Of a DNA stretch of 7,002 bases, positions 1 through 5,598 are shown in pieces. The notes below the pieces were generated by a model. That model worked only from the letters and a program-made list of their open reading frames with translations, was not told where the DNA came from and did not search any database. Each line of letters starts with the position of its first letter. Position 1 is the first letter of the stretch. This DNA comes from Clostridia bacterium (GTDB lineage Bacteria > Bacillota > Clostridia > Oscillospirales > CAG-272): the NCBI GenBank assembly GCA_017958845.1, contig JAGDBW010000009.1, forward strand, positions 1 through 7,002. The letters are read 5' to 3'. The position numbers and the translations under genes are program-made.

Positions 1-1141
1 GCACCTCTGTCGGCTCCCAGCCGTCGGGCACGCGAGTCGGCCGGCGGTCGAAGGCGGTGACGCCCAGCGTGGCTTTGACGCGGGCGGAGGGCACCAGCCG
101 CACGTCGCGCATCCGATCCGGCCGGTAGATGACGGCGGGGTCGGGCTCGAAGGTGATGTTTTGGCGGCGGAGGGCGGCTTTGAAGCCGTCGTTGATCGTC
201 CTGGGCGAGATGCCCTGCGTGCAGGCCAGCGACTCGCACACGCCGCATCCGCAGCAAAGCAGGGCGGTACGGACCAACACGGGATCGCTCTTGCCGGTCG
301 CGGCGGCGCGCACCATCCTGTGCGGCTCGAGCGGATAGCCCAACAGGTGCCGCGGGCACATGTCGGTACAGCGGGTGCACTGACAGCAGGCGGTGATCGC
401 CCGGCCGTAGTTGGAGCCCGGGGTGCGCCGGACGCGCATGGCCGCCTCCGAGGTCGCGGGGAGCAGCATCAGGCCGTTGGTGGTCTTTTTGACCACCGCC
501 GAAGCGGGGTCGATACGCTGTCCCATGGCGGGGCCGCCGTCAAAGACGCAGATATCTTCGGCGACGGTGATCCCGAGGTGGGAAAACAGCTGTGCGACCG
601 GCGTGCCGACCGGCACGCAGAGGACCGAGGGCGAATCGACGCGGCCGGAGACGGTCAGCCACTTGTGGGTCACGGGCGCGCCGTCGCGGCAGGCGCGAAA
701 GACGTTGAGAACCGTCTCGACGTTGTGCACCACGACGCCGGCGGCGACGGGCAGTCGGCCCGGCGGCACGAGCCGCCCGGTGGTCTGCCAGATGAGCGAG
801 ATCTCGTCCCCGATGGGATAGACGGCGGGCAGGACGCGCACGCGCACGCGGCCGGAGAGCGGCGCGCCGTCGGAGACGCCCAGCATGTCGGCCCGGCTCG
901 GCTCCATGCCGATCACGGCCTCTTTCATGCCGTCGGCCTCGAGGATGATCTCCGCCCCGGCGACCACGTCCGCCAGCCGCTCGCGCAGGATCTGCGCGTC
1001 GGTATAGAGCAAGGGGTCGCACTCGGCCGCGTTGACGACCAGGGTGTCGGCGGCGCCGGGCTTGTGTTTGGCATAGGCGGGGAAACCCGCGCCGCCCGCG
1101 CCGGCGACGCCGGCCTCGCGAATGATCTGTGTAAATTTCAT
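1..1141 (-). CDS. pduS: PduS/RnfC-like flavin and iron-sulfur electron-transfer protein, C-terminus cut by window edge
   Basis: This frame is open from an ATG at 1141 to the left edge, giving 380 codons with no stop. The N-terminus carries the glycine-rich GAGGAGFP motif (residues 14-21) and VVNAAECDPLLYTD (35-48), both typical of the RnfC/NuoF-like NADH and FMN fold of PduS. Two ferredoxin-type cysteine sets follow: C252, C255, C258, C262-P and C296, C299, C302, C307. Family members run to about 440-450 aa, so a short C-terminal part is probably missing. PduS is known as a cobalamin reductase of propanediol metabolosomes; relatives also occur in B12-independent glycyl radical loci, where an electron-shuttling role is inferred. 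The start is supported by an AAAGG site six bases upstream and by the usual family N-terminus. It lies downstream of the vertex gene and its duplicated tail and is probably cotranscribed. Family assignment is firm; the physiological electron acceptor is not known. Confidence 0.9.
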   Translation of the reverse strand, partial: MKFTQIIREAGVAGAGGAGFPAYAKHKPGAADTLVVNAAECDPLLYTDAQILRERLADVVAGAEIILEADGMKEAVIGMEPSRADMLGVSDGAPLSGRVRVRVLPAVYPIGDEISLIWQTTGRLVPPGRLPVAAGVVVHNVETVLNVFRACRDGAPVTHKWLTVSGRVDSPSVLCVPVGTPVAQLFSHLGITVAEDICVFDGGPAMGQRIDPASAVVKKTTNGLMLLPATSEAAMRVRRTPGSNYGRAITACCQCTRCTDMCPRHLLGYPLEPHRMVRAAATGKSDPVLVRTALLCCGCGVCESLACTQGISPRTINDGFKAALRRQNITFEPDPAVIYRPDRMRDVRLVPSARVKATLGVTAFDRRPTRVPDGWEPTEV

Positions 1142-1171
1142 GTGATACCTTTTCTTTTGTGGGGGTCGCGT

Positions 1172-1219
1172 GAGTCAGGCGGCGTGATAAGCCGCGGCAA
1201 AACTAATCGTCGCCGACTC
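1172..1219 (-). promoter_or_regulatory. Imperfect leader hairpin upstream of the pduS-like gene
   Basis: Bases 1172-1184 pair with 1208-1219 (outer arm GAGTC with GACTC, inner GC-rich arm, one bulged A, one G-T or C-A position) around a 23-base loop. The loop contains a smaller GCGGC/GCCGC stem at 1179-1183 and 1191-1195 that would compete with the longer stem. It sits about 30 bases before the ATG at 1141 in the transcript, with no U tract after it, so it looks like a leader structure and not a terminator. The rest of 1142-1228 is A-rich leader with no recognised promoter or riboswitch. Confidence 0.3.
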
Positions 1220-1228
1220 AGACGCGGG

Positions 1229-1253
1229 ACGCGGTCAACGGAGGCCGCAAAAA
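1229..1253. repeat. 25-bp direct repeat, copy 1
   Basis: The plus-strand 25-mer beginning ACGCGGTCAACGG and ending in five A is identical to 1418-1442. The copies lie 189 bases apart, each immediately beyond a copy of the eutN 3' end and its divergent spacer in transcription order. They look like the trailing part of a tandemly duplicated unit. The element has no T tract on the operon's coding strand, so it is not a terminator. Confidence 0.75.
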
Positions 1254-1300
1254 ACACGGCTTCTTTGCGGTTGATACGGCGAAATGCGCCCGACGCGGTC

Positions 1301-1416
1301 TCAATAATCGACGATACCGACGATGACCGCGTCGACGGGGGCGGCCGTGTCGGTCAACGCGAGCCGCGCCGACGAGCCGGTGGTCAAGAGGACCGTCTCG
1401 CCGATGCCGGCGCCGA
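1301..1416 (-). pseudogene. Duplicated 3' fragment of the vertex gene eutN
   Basis: Read on the minus strand this encodes 37 residues, from GAGIGETVLL to VGIVDY, plus a TGA stop, identical in protein to residues 47-83 of the intact EutN-type protein at 1479-1730. The DNA aligns at a constant offset of 178 bases (1301-1416 with 1479-1594). The 100 bases 1317-1416 are identical. The last 16 bases before and including the stop differ at four positions (1304, 1307, 1313, 1316), all synonymous third positions. Upstream, the frame meets a TGA at 1424-1426, and there is no start codon with a ribosome binding site, so it is a remnant. The stretch 1142-1478 holds no intact gene: only this fragment, two 25-bp repeats, two unrelated-looking spacers (1254-1300, 1443-1478) and the pduS leader. 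Confidence 0.85.
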
Positions 1417-1417
1417 A

Positions 1418-1442
1418 ACGCGGTCAACGGAGGCCGCAAAAA
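1418..1442. repeat. 25-bp direct repeat, copy 2
   Basis: Exact match to 1229-1253. This copy directly abuts the broken edge of the eutN fragment (1416) on one side and the spacer leading to the intact eutN stop on the other. It therefore marks the junction of the duplication. Confidence 0.75.
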
Positions 1443-1478
1443 GCGACGAACGAGCGCTGTGTAAACGGCAAAACGCTA

Positions 1479-1730
1479 TCAGTAGTCGACAATGCCGACG
1501 ATGACCGCGTCGACGGGGGCGGCCGTGTCGGTCAACGCGAGCCGCGCCGACGAGCCGGTGGTCAAGAGGACCGTCTCGCCGATGCCGGCGCCGACCGAGT
1601 CCACCGCCACGATGTACTCGTCGGTGAGGACGTTGTTTTTGATGAGTTGGACCTCCATGAATTTGGAGCCCACGAGCGCTTCTTTTTTGCGGGTGGAGAC
1701 GATGTTGCCGATGATCTTTCCTTTTAACAT
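1479..1730 (-). CDS. eutN: EutN/CcmL-family BMC-P pentameric vertex protein
   Basis: The 83-aa product begins MLKGKIIGNIVSTRKKEAL and contains LIKNN, YIVAVDSVGAGIGETVLLTTG and ends DAVIVGIVDY. This is the EutN/CcmL OB-fold pattern: an N-terminal strand with a (V/I)xTxK element, a central AVDxVGAGxGExVL segment and a C-terminal VGIVD strand. Five copies are known to cap the vertices of the icosahedral shell. The length is slightly short of, but close to, the family norm. An alternative ATG lies two codons upstream at 1736, but AAAGAGG at 1739-1745 is eight bases from the 1730 start and only two from the other, so 1730 is preferred. It follows pduL by 92 bases and is the only vertex gene in the window. 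Its 3' part is duplicated just downstream. Confidence 0.93.
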   Translation of the reverse strand: MLKGKIIGNIVSTRKKEALVGSKFMEVQLIKNNVLTDEYIVAVDSVGAGIGETVLLTTGSSARLALTDTAAPVDAVIVGIVDY

Positions 1731-1822
1731 GTTCATTACCTCTTTCGGGGGATCAGAGGATCGCGGGATCGCTCTGTCGGTGGGTTGCGGGTGGCGGTCT
1801 GCCCGGCCGCGCCGGGGCGGGG

Positions 1823-2506
1823 TCAGCGGTTTTCTTTTTCGACGATGCGGACTTTTGCTCCCTGTCCGACGCCGACCGAGTTGGCGTCGTCGGTGTCGAC
1901 GTGCATCTCGGCCACAAACGACGGATGCACGCGGATCTGTACGTCGAACCAGCGGGTCGGCCGCGGCGCGTCCGGCACGTCCACCGTCACGCGGTCGTCG
2001 TCGCACAGGCCGTATCGCGCCGCCTCGTCGGGCGAGAGGTGGATATGGCGGTTGGCGATGATGCAGCCCTCGGGCAGGGTGATGGTCCCCTTTGGGCCGA
2101 CGATGACGACGGAGGCCGAGCCCTTGACGTCTCCCGAGGCGCGGACGGGCGGCTTGACTTTGAGATGGTAGGCGTCGGTCTTTGAGATCTCGACCTGGGT
2201 GGCGCCGCGTTCCGGGCCGAGCACCCGCACGCCCTCGATGGCGCGCATGGAGGGGCCGATGAGCGTCAGCTGTTCTTTGCAGGCGAACTGTCCGGGCTGG
2301 GAGAGATCCTTTAGCGGGGTGAGCTGATACCCCGGGCCGAAGAGCGTCTCCACGTCCGCGTGGGTCAGGTGGATGTGGCGGTTGGACACGCCCAGCGGCA
2401 CGTCGACAGGCAGGCCTCCGGCCTGCTCTCCTCCCTGCTCCGCGCTCTCCAGCCGCGCGATGATCGCGCGGACGGCGGTCTCTATTTCCTTTTCGGTATA
2501 GGCCAT
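1823..2506 (-). CDS. pduL: PduL-type phosphate propanoyl/acetyltransferase
   Basis: The 227-aa protein converts acyl-CoA and phosphate to acyl phosphate and CoA, recycling CoA inside the compartment. It has the two-barrel PduL layout with paired NRHIHL motifs at residues 42-47 and 152-157. Zinc ligands known from the family can be matched: H44 and H46, E106 (QVEIS), H154 and H156, and H202 (EMHVD), with the likely phosphate-binding arginine R100 also present. Residues 1-21 (MAYTEKEIETAVRAIIARLE) form a predicted amphipathic helix followed by a Glu/Gly-rich linker, as in PduL proteins targeted into shells. The ATG at 2506 has an AAAGGAG site at 2513-2519 with a six-base spacer. A 278-base leader rich in hairpins separates it from the upstream shell gene. 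It is complete, with no missing key residue. Confidence 0.95.
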   Translation of the reverse strand: MAYTEKEIETAVRAIIARLESAEQGGEQAGGLPVDVPLGVSNRHIHLTHADVETLFGPGYQLTPLKDLSQPGQFACKEQLTLIGPSMRAIEGVRVLGPERGATQVEISKTDAYHLKVKPPVRASGDVKGSASVVIVGPKGTITLPEGCIIANRHIHLSPDEAARYGLCDDDRVTVDVPDAPRPTRWFDVQIRVHPSFVAEMHVDTDDANSVGVGQGAKVRIVEKENR

Positions 2507-2563
2507 GATCGGCTCCTTTTCTGCCCGCCCGGACGGGGCGTTGCGGGCGCGGCGTTGTTTCTG

Positions 2564-2592
2564 TTTTTTGCGCCGCGGGGCGGCGCTTTTTT
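2564..2592 (+). terminator. T-flanked GC hairpin: terminator-like on the plus strand
   Basis: A perfect 6-bp stem (GCGCCG 2570-2575 with CGGCGC 2581-2586, loop CGGGG) is flanked by six T on each side of the plus strand. On that strand it matches a compact intrinsic terminator. On the operon's strand the same hairpin is flanked by A runs, so it would not terminate the operon. It lies about 45 bases upstream of the pduL ribosome binding site. It may stop antisense transcription or act as a leader stem in the pduL message; which is not decidable from sequence. Confidence 0.35.
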
Positions 2593-2698
2593 GTCGGGGC
2601 GGCCGTCTTTCGGACGGGCGGCGCGGCCGCCTGTCGGCGGGTTGGCTCCGCGCGCAGGTCCTGTGCGCAGAGCGAGCCCTCCGACGAGGAGGGGAAAC

Positions 2699-2723
2699 GG
2701 GGCCGCCGCCTAACGGCGGCCCC
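2699..2723 (-). other. Perfect 10-bp GC hairpin in the shell-to-pduL gap
   Basis: GGGGCCGCCG at 2699-2708 pairs fully with CGGCGGCCCC at 2714-2723 around a 5-base loop. In the transcript it is followed by GTTTCCCC, too few U for a standard intrinsic terminator, though partial termination is possible. With the hairpin at 2742-2770 it makes a tandem pair directly downstream of the last shell gene, where it could protect the shell-gene message from 3' exonucleases or lower readthrough into pduL. Confidence 0.45.
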
Positions 2724-2741
2724 GGATGCGGAGGCCCTCCC

Positions 2742-2770
2742 GTCCGCCCCCGCCGGAGCGGGGGACGGAC
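2742..2770 (-). other. 12-bp GC hairpin just after the last BMC-H gene
   Basis: Bases 2742-2753 pair with 2758-2770 (seven G-C pairs next to the loop, then one bulged A, then five more pairs) around the loop CGGA. It begins 15 bases after the TGA of the 90-aa shell gene. No U tract follows, so an mRNA-stability or attenuation role is more likely than simple termination. Confidence 0.45.
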
Positions 2771-2784
2771 GGAAGAGGACAGAC

Positions 2785-3057
2785 TCAGCCGATCTTGGGC
2801 AGGATCTTCTCCACATCTGCATGGGGTCTGGGGATGACGTGGGTGGCGATGACTTCGCCCAGCGCGCGCGCAGCCGCGCCGCCGGCTTCGACGGCCGCTT
2901 TTACGGCGCCGACGTCACCGCGGACCATGACGCTGACCAAACCGGAGCCGATCTTTTCGCTGCCGATCAAAATCACGTTGGCGGCTTTGACCATGGCATC
3001 GGCGGCTTCGATGGCGGCGACCAGACCTCTGGTCTCAACCATTCCGAGTGCTTCCAT
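2785..3057 (-). CDS. BMC-H hexameric shell protein, PduA/EutM-like (90 aa)
   Basis: This single BMC-domain protein forms hexagonal facet tiles. [20 protein letters not shown] is followed by K24 at the hexamer edge, the pore motif KIGSG (residues 35-39) and the C-terminal [13 protein letters not shown], all as in PduA and EutM. The frame runs upstream to 3219, but the ATG at 3057 is the start: AGGAGG at 3066-3071 lies eight bases away and the protein then begins exactly as the family does. It is nearly the same protein as the 91-aa gene at 3525-3800: the N-terminal lysine, three nearby residues (NAAQ to AAAR) and the last three residues differ. At DNA level I count about 29 differences in about 246 aligned bases, nearly all at third codon positions. 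It is the last shell tile before the hairpin-rich gap. Confidence 0.95.
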   Translation of the reverse strand: MEALGMVETRGLVAAIEAADAMVKAANVILIGSEKIGSGLVSVMVRGDVGAVKAAVEAGGAAARALGEVIATHVIPRPHADVEKILPKIG

Positions 3058-3239
3058 TGGATGTTCCTCCTTTTTGATATTTTTTTGATTGTCACGCAAT
3101 GATACGTAGTTGCGGGGGCGGTCGGGTCGGGGACGGGCTCTGCCGCGGGCGAAAGCTCCGAAGAGGGTCGCCCGCGCCCGCGTGAGCCGGGTCGCCGCGG
3201 GTCCGCCCCCCGGAGTCACGGGTATCCCCGGACGGCCGG

Positions 3240-3518
3240 TCAGCCGGTCCTAAGGTACTTCATGACCTCCGGATGCGGGCGGGCGATGACCTCGTACAGC
3301 TTGACGTTTCCTGCTTCGGCGGCGGCGGCGACGCCTGCCTCCAGGGCAGCGGCACAGGCGGAGACCTCCCCCTCTACCACCACCGTCACCAGTCGGCCGC
3401 CGAGGCGGCGCTCGATGTGGATCAGGCGAACGTCGGCCGCTTTGAGCATGGCGTCAAGCCCGACGACAGCCGCCACGTTGGCCTGCACTTCCAGCAGGGC
3501 GACGGCTTGTTCTGCCAT
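3240..3518 (-). CDS. Divergent BMC-H shell protein with altered pore loop (92 aa)
   Basis: A single BMC domain is recognisable from [24 protein letters not shown] (residues 7-30, K26 at the expected hexamer-edge site), the [19 protein letters not shown] segment (44-62) and [13 protein letters not shown] (77-89). The pore loop reads RRLGGRLV (37-44) where the flanking paralogs have KIGSGLV. The pore-lining serine is therefore replaced by glycine, with an arginine next to it. C55 lies in the second helix region. The start at 3518 sits six bases after the stop of the 91-aa shell gene with only a weak AAGAGA site, which suggests translational coupling. A role as a distinct pore tile mixed with the canonical tiles is inferred; its cargo is unknown. 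The 182 bases between its stop and the next shell gene hold no gene and no clear signal beyond an A-rich leader. Confidence 0.92.
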   Translation of the reverse strand: MAEQAVALLEVQANVAAVVGLDAMLKAADVRLIHIERRLGGRLVTVVVEGEVSACAAALEAGVAAAAEAGNVKLYEVIARPHPEVMKYLRTG

Positions 3519-3524
3519 GGTCTC

Positions 3525-3800
3525 TTATTTGAGGGTGGGCAGGATCTTTTCCACGTCGGCGTGCGGACGGGGGATGACGTGGGTGGCGATGACCTCTCCC
3601 AGGGCCTGCGCGGCGTTGCCGCCCGCTTCGACCGCCGCTTTTACGGCGCCGACGTCGCCGCGGACCATGACGCTGACCAGGCCGGAACCGATCTTTTCGC
3701 TTCCGATGAGGATGACGTTGGCCGCTTTGACCATGGCATCCGCCGCTTCGATGGCGGCGACGAGACCTCTGGTCTCAACCATTCCGAGTGCTTCTTTCAT
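3525..3800 (-). CDS. BMC-H hexameric shell protein, PduA/EutM-like (91 aa)
   Basis: This is a canonical facet protein: [20 protein letters not shown], hexamer-edge K25, pore loop KIGSG (36-40) and the [13 protein letters not shown] tail with the conserved edge arginine R79. Length and motifs match PduA, EutM and similar tiles without insertions. The ATG at 3800 has AAAGGAGAG upstream with about seven bases of spacing. It follows the 122-aa shell gene by 51 bases and is tightly coupled to the 92-aa shell gene downstream. With the 90-aa gene it forms a pair of near-identical proteins bracketing the divergent tile. PduA/EutM-type assignment is sure; the exact subtype is not. Confidence 0.95.
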   Translation of the reverse strand: MKEALGMVETRGLVAAIEAADAMVKAANVILIGSEKIGSGLVSVMVRGDVGAVKAAVEAGGNAAQALGEVIATHVIPRPHADVEKILPTLK

Positions 3801-3851
3801 GACTGTTCTCTCCTTTGAAGAAATATGATTGTTTGTATGATTTTCCTATCG

Positions 3852-4220
3852 TCAGACCGAGTGGTCGAACGGGGGATCCGGATGAGGGGCGCGGGGTTCT
3901 CTGAGTTTGTCGCGGCCGAGCGCCGAGAGATGCGCAAACCACTCCGCCTCGGGCGAAAAGCCGGCGTTGACCTTGGCGGTGATGAAGAGATCCCGCCGTC
4001 TGGCCTCCTCGACGCCCGCCTCCAGAGCGGCGCGGACGGCGCCGGCCTCGCCTTCGAACTTGACGATCATGACCAGCGGGACGCGGACGGCGTCCGCGTT
4101 GGCCGGTTTGTTTTTGTCGATGGCGACGAGCTTTACGTCCGCGGTCTTGAGGACTTTGTCCGCGACGACGACGGCGGTGGTAAAGCCGTATACTTCGATC
4201 ATGCCGAGTGCGTTTTTCAT
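3852..4220 (-). CDS. BMC-H-family shell protein with extended pore loop and C-terminal tail (122 aa)
   Basis: The N-terminal MKNALGMIEVYGFTTAVVVADK and LKTADVKLVAID (residues 24-35) mark a BMC domain. In place of the short KIGSG pore loop there is KNKPANADAVRVP (36-48), about eight residues longer. VMIVKFEGEAGAVRAALEAG (50-69) then returns to the common fold. The usual IPRPH ending is absent; instead LFITAKVNAGFSPEAEWFAHL leads to a charged, proline-rich tail (REPRAPHPDPPF). The start at 4220 has AAAAGAGAG upstream and the family-like N-terminus. It is the first shell gene after the alcohol dehydrogenase, 131 bases downstream. A lengthened central loop could narrow or cap the pore, or bind a cofactor or cargo; this is inference. 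Fold assignment is strong, subtype unknown. Confidence 0.9.
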   Translation of the reverse strand: MKNALGMIEVYGFTTAVVVADKVLKTADVKLVAIDKNKPANADAVRVPLVMIVKFEGEAGAVRAALEAGVEEARRRDLFITAKVNAGFSPEAEWFAHLSALGRDKLREPRAPHPDPPFDHSV

Positions 4221-4253
4221 GTCGTGTCTCTCTTTTGTGTGGTGTCAATGGCG

Positions 4254-4282
4254 GTCGGGCGCGGGGGCGCGTCCCGCCCGAC
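4254..4282 (-). other. 8-bp hairpin between alcohol dehydrogenase and shell genes
   Basis: GTCGGGCG at 4254-4261 pairs with CGCCCGAC at 4275-4282 around a 13-base GC-rich loop. It lies in the 131-base gap where enzyme genes give way to shell genes, about 35 bases before the 122-aa gene's start in transcript order. No U tract follows. It could affect message processing, or it may be a by-product of the GC-rich sequence. Confidence 0.25.
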
Positions 4283-4351
4283 GGTCGTCCGGCCGACGGA
4301 GACGCTCAGGGGACCGGGGGCTTTTTGGGAGGCGGGCGTTCCCTCTCGTGC

Positions 4352-5563
4352 TCAGTTGTCGGAGGCGATGTAGCAGACCTTGATGCCCGCCTGGGCGACG
4401 TTGGTCTCCATGGCCTCGTTGAGCCGGTCGAGCGGGAAGCGGTGGGTGATGAGTTCTTTGATGGGGATGTTCATCTCGCGCGCCTGGCGCAGAAACGCCA
4501 TGGTGGTCGGGTAGTCCTCGGCCGAGTAGTCCCAGGAGCCGATGAGGTTGATCTCCTTGTTGCACATGGCAAAGTGGGGGTTGATCTCATAGCTGCCGTT
4601 GTTGACGAAGAAGCCCATCTCGCACAGCCCGCCGCCGCGGCGGATGTACTCAAAGATGTCCTTGGCGGCCGGGGGCGCGCCGGTGCACTGGAACGCAAAG
4701 TCCGCGCCGACGCCGTTGGCGACTTCTTTGACTTTGGCGACGCGCGCCTCGAGGGTGGAAAGCTCCTTGAAGTTGATGGTGGTGTGCACGCCGAGGCGCC
4801 GGGCCATCTCCAGCCGCCTGGGCGTTCCGTCGACGCCGATGATCCGGTTGACGCCCGCGGCGCGGAGCACCGCGCACATCATCAGGCCCACCGGGCCGAG
4901 GCCCTGCACCAGCACGCGGGCGTTGAAGTTGAGCAGGCCCGTGGCGTTGGCGCGGTTGTAGGCGTGGACGCAGACGGTGGCCAGCTCCAGCAGCATCCGC
5001 TCGTCCAGGTCCAGGTCGTTGACGTTGAAGTAGGTGGCGCCTTTGGCCCGGATGAGCAGATGGGTGGCAAACCAGCCGTTGAGCGGCTGTTCCTCCTTGT
5101 GGCCGATCAGGCCGAACACGCCCTGTTTGTCACAGAGGTTGGTCTGTGCGGGGTGCATGCGGCAGATGTGGCACTCGCCGCAGCTGATGACCGAGGTGAC
5201 GATCTTGTCCCCGACTTTCAGGGGGTTGCCGGCGGTGTCGGTGCGCACGTTTTTGCCCATGGCGATGATCTCGCCCGTGCCCTCGTGGCCGAGCACGACC
5301 GGGATGAGCCCGAAGGGGTCGCCCTTCCACTCATGCACGTCGGTGCCGCACACGCCGCACCCCTCGACGCGGACGAGGATGTCGTCGTCCCCGAGCGCCG
5401 GGACGGGAAATTCTTTGACTTCGATCTTCTTTTGGCCCGTGAGCATGGCCACGCGGGCGGTGGCGGGGATGCCGGGGCGAGAGGCCGTCGGCGCGGGGGC
5501 GCGGTCCATGCCGGCCAGCACCTGCCGCACGATGCTCTCGATCTGGCTCTGGTTGAGTTCCAT
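4352..5563 (-). CDS. Zinc-dependent MDR alcohol dehydrogenase with N-terminal encapsulation-type helix
   Basis: The 403-aa protein interconverts an alcohol and an aldehyde with NAD(H). Residues 1-19 (MELNQSQIESIVRQVLAGM) form a predicted amphipathic helix, followed by a Pro/Ala linker (21-35) and then the enzyme. This is the layout of metabolosome cargo proteins. Catalytic-zinc residues are visible as C72 in GCGVCGTD and H93-E94 in LGHEG. A structural-zinc site is C128, C131, C134 and C144. The Rossmann motif GLGPVG is at 221-226, and D245 at the end of the next strand favours NAD over NADP. The ATG at 5563 has a GAGG site eight bases upstream and lies 35 bases after the aldehyde dehydrogenase stop. 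The best-known metabolosomes use iron-type alcohol dehydrogenases here, so this is an alternative enzyme for the same step or an enzyme that makes the aldehyde. Substrate unknown. Confidence 0.92.
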   Translation of the reverse strand: MELNQSQIESIVRQVLAGMDRAPAPTASRPGIPATARVAMLTGQKKIEVKEFPVPALGDDDILVRVEGCGVCGTDVHEWKGDPFGLIPVVLGHEGTGEIIAMGKNVRTDTAGNPLKVGDKIVTSVISCGECHICRMHPAQTNLCDKQGVFGLIGHKEEQPLNGWFATHLLIRAKGATYFNVNDLDLDERMLLELATVCVHAYNRANATGLLNFNARVLVQGLGPVGLMMCAVLRAAGVNRIIGVDGTPRRLEMARRLGVHTTINFKELSTLEARVAKVKEVANGVGADFAFQCTGAPPAAKDIFEYIRRGGGLCEMGFFVNNGSYEINPHFAMCNKEINLIGSWDYSAEDYPTTMAFLRQAREMNIPIKELITHRFPLDRLNEAMETNVAQAGIKVCYIASDN

Positions 5564-5598
5564 GTTCTTACCTCTTTCTTTCCGTGTTCTCGTGCCGC

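Noticed and set aside
1218..1439. Possible 73-aa minus-strand gene over the duplicated segment
   Set aside because: It reads the eutN fragment out of frame, has no ribosome binding site, and its repeated RPPLTA-type ends are just the 25-bp repeat translated twice.
1229..1442. CRISPR-like repeat and spacer arrangement or terminator made by the 25-bp repeats
   Set aside because: There are only two copies, and the segment between them is mostly duplicated eutN coding sequence. On the operon strand the T run precedes the weak stem instead of following it.
161..1504. Long plus-strand open frame of 447 codons
   Set aside because: It is antisense to the clear PduS-like gene and to eutN, has a low-complexity Arg/Gly/Asp/Ala-rich product with no recognisable fold, and follows from high-GC third positions on the opposite strand.
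1731..1736. Upstream ATG at 1736 as eutN start
   Set aside because: The AAAGAGG site would be only two bases from it, whereas it is eight bases from the ATG at 1730.
1479..2822. Single minus-strand frame of 447 codons running from the shell gene end through pduL to eutN
   Set aside because: Only its last 83 codons are a real protein (EutN). The rest crosses pduL in the wrong frame and a hairpin-rich intergenic gap, giving Arg/Pro-rich nonsense.
3058..3219. N-terminal extension of the 90-aa shell protein to a start at 3219
   Set aside because: The added 54 residues are Arg/Pro-rich and unlike any BMC-H protein, while the ATG at 3057 has AGGAGG at ideal spacing and the family N-terminus.
3058..3239. 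Possible promoter (TATCAT-like element near 3100) before the 90-aa shell gene
   Set aside because: No matching -35 element is found at the right spacing, and an A/T-rich leader before a strong ribosome binding site explains the composition.
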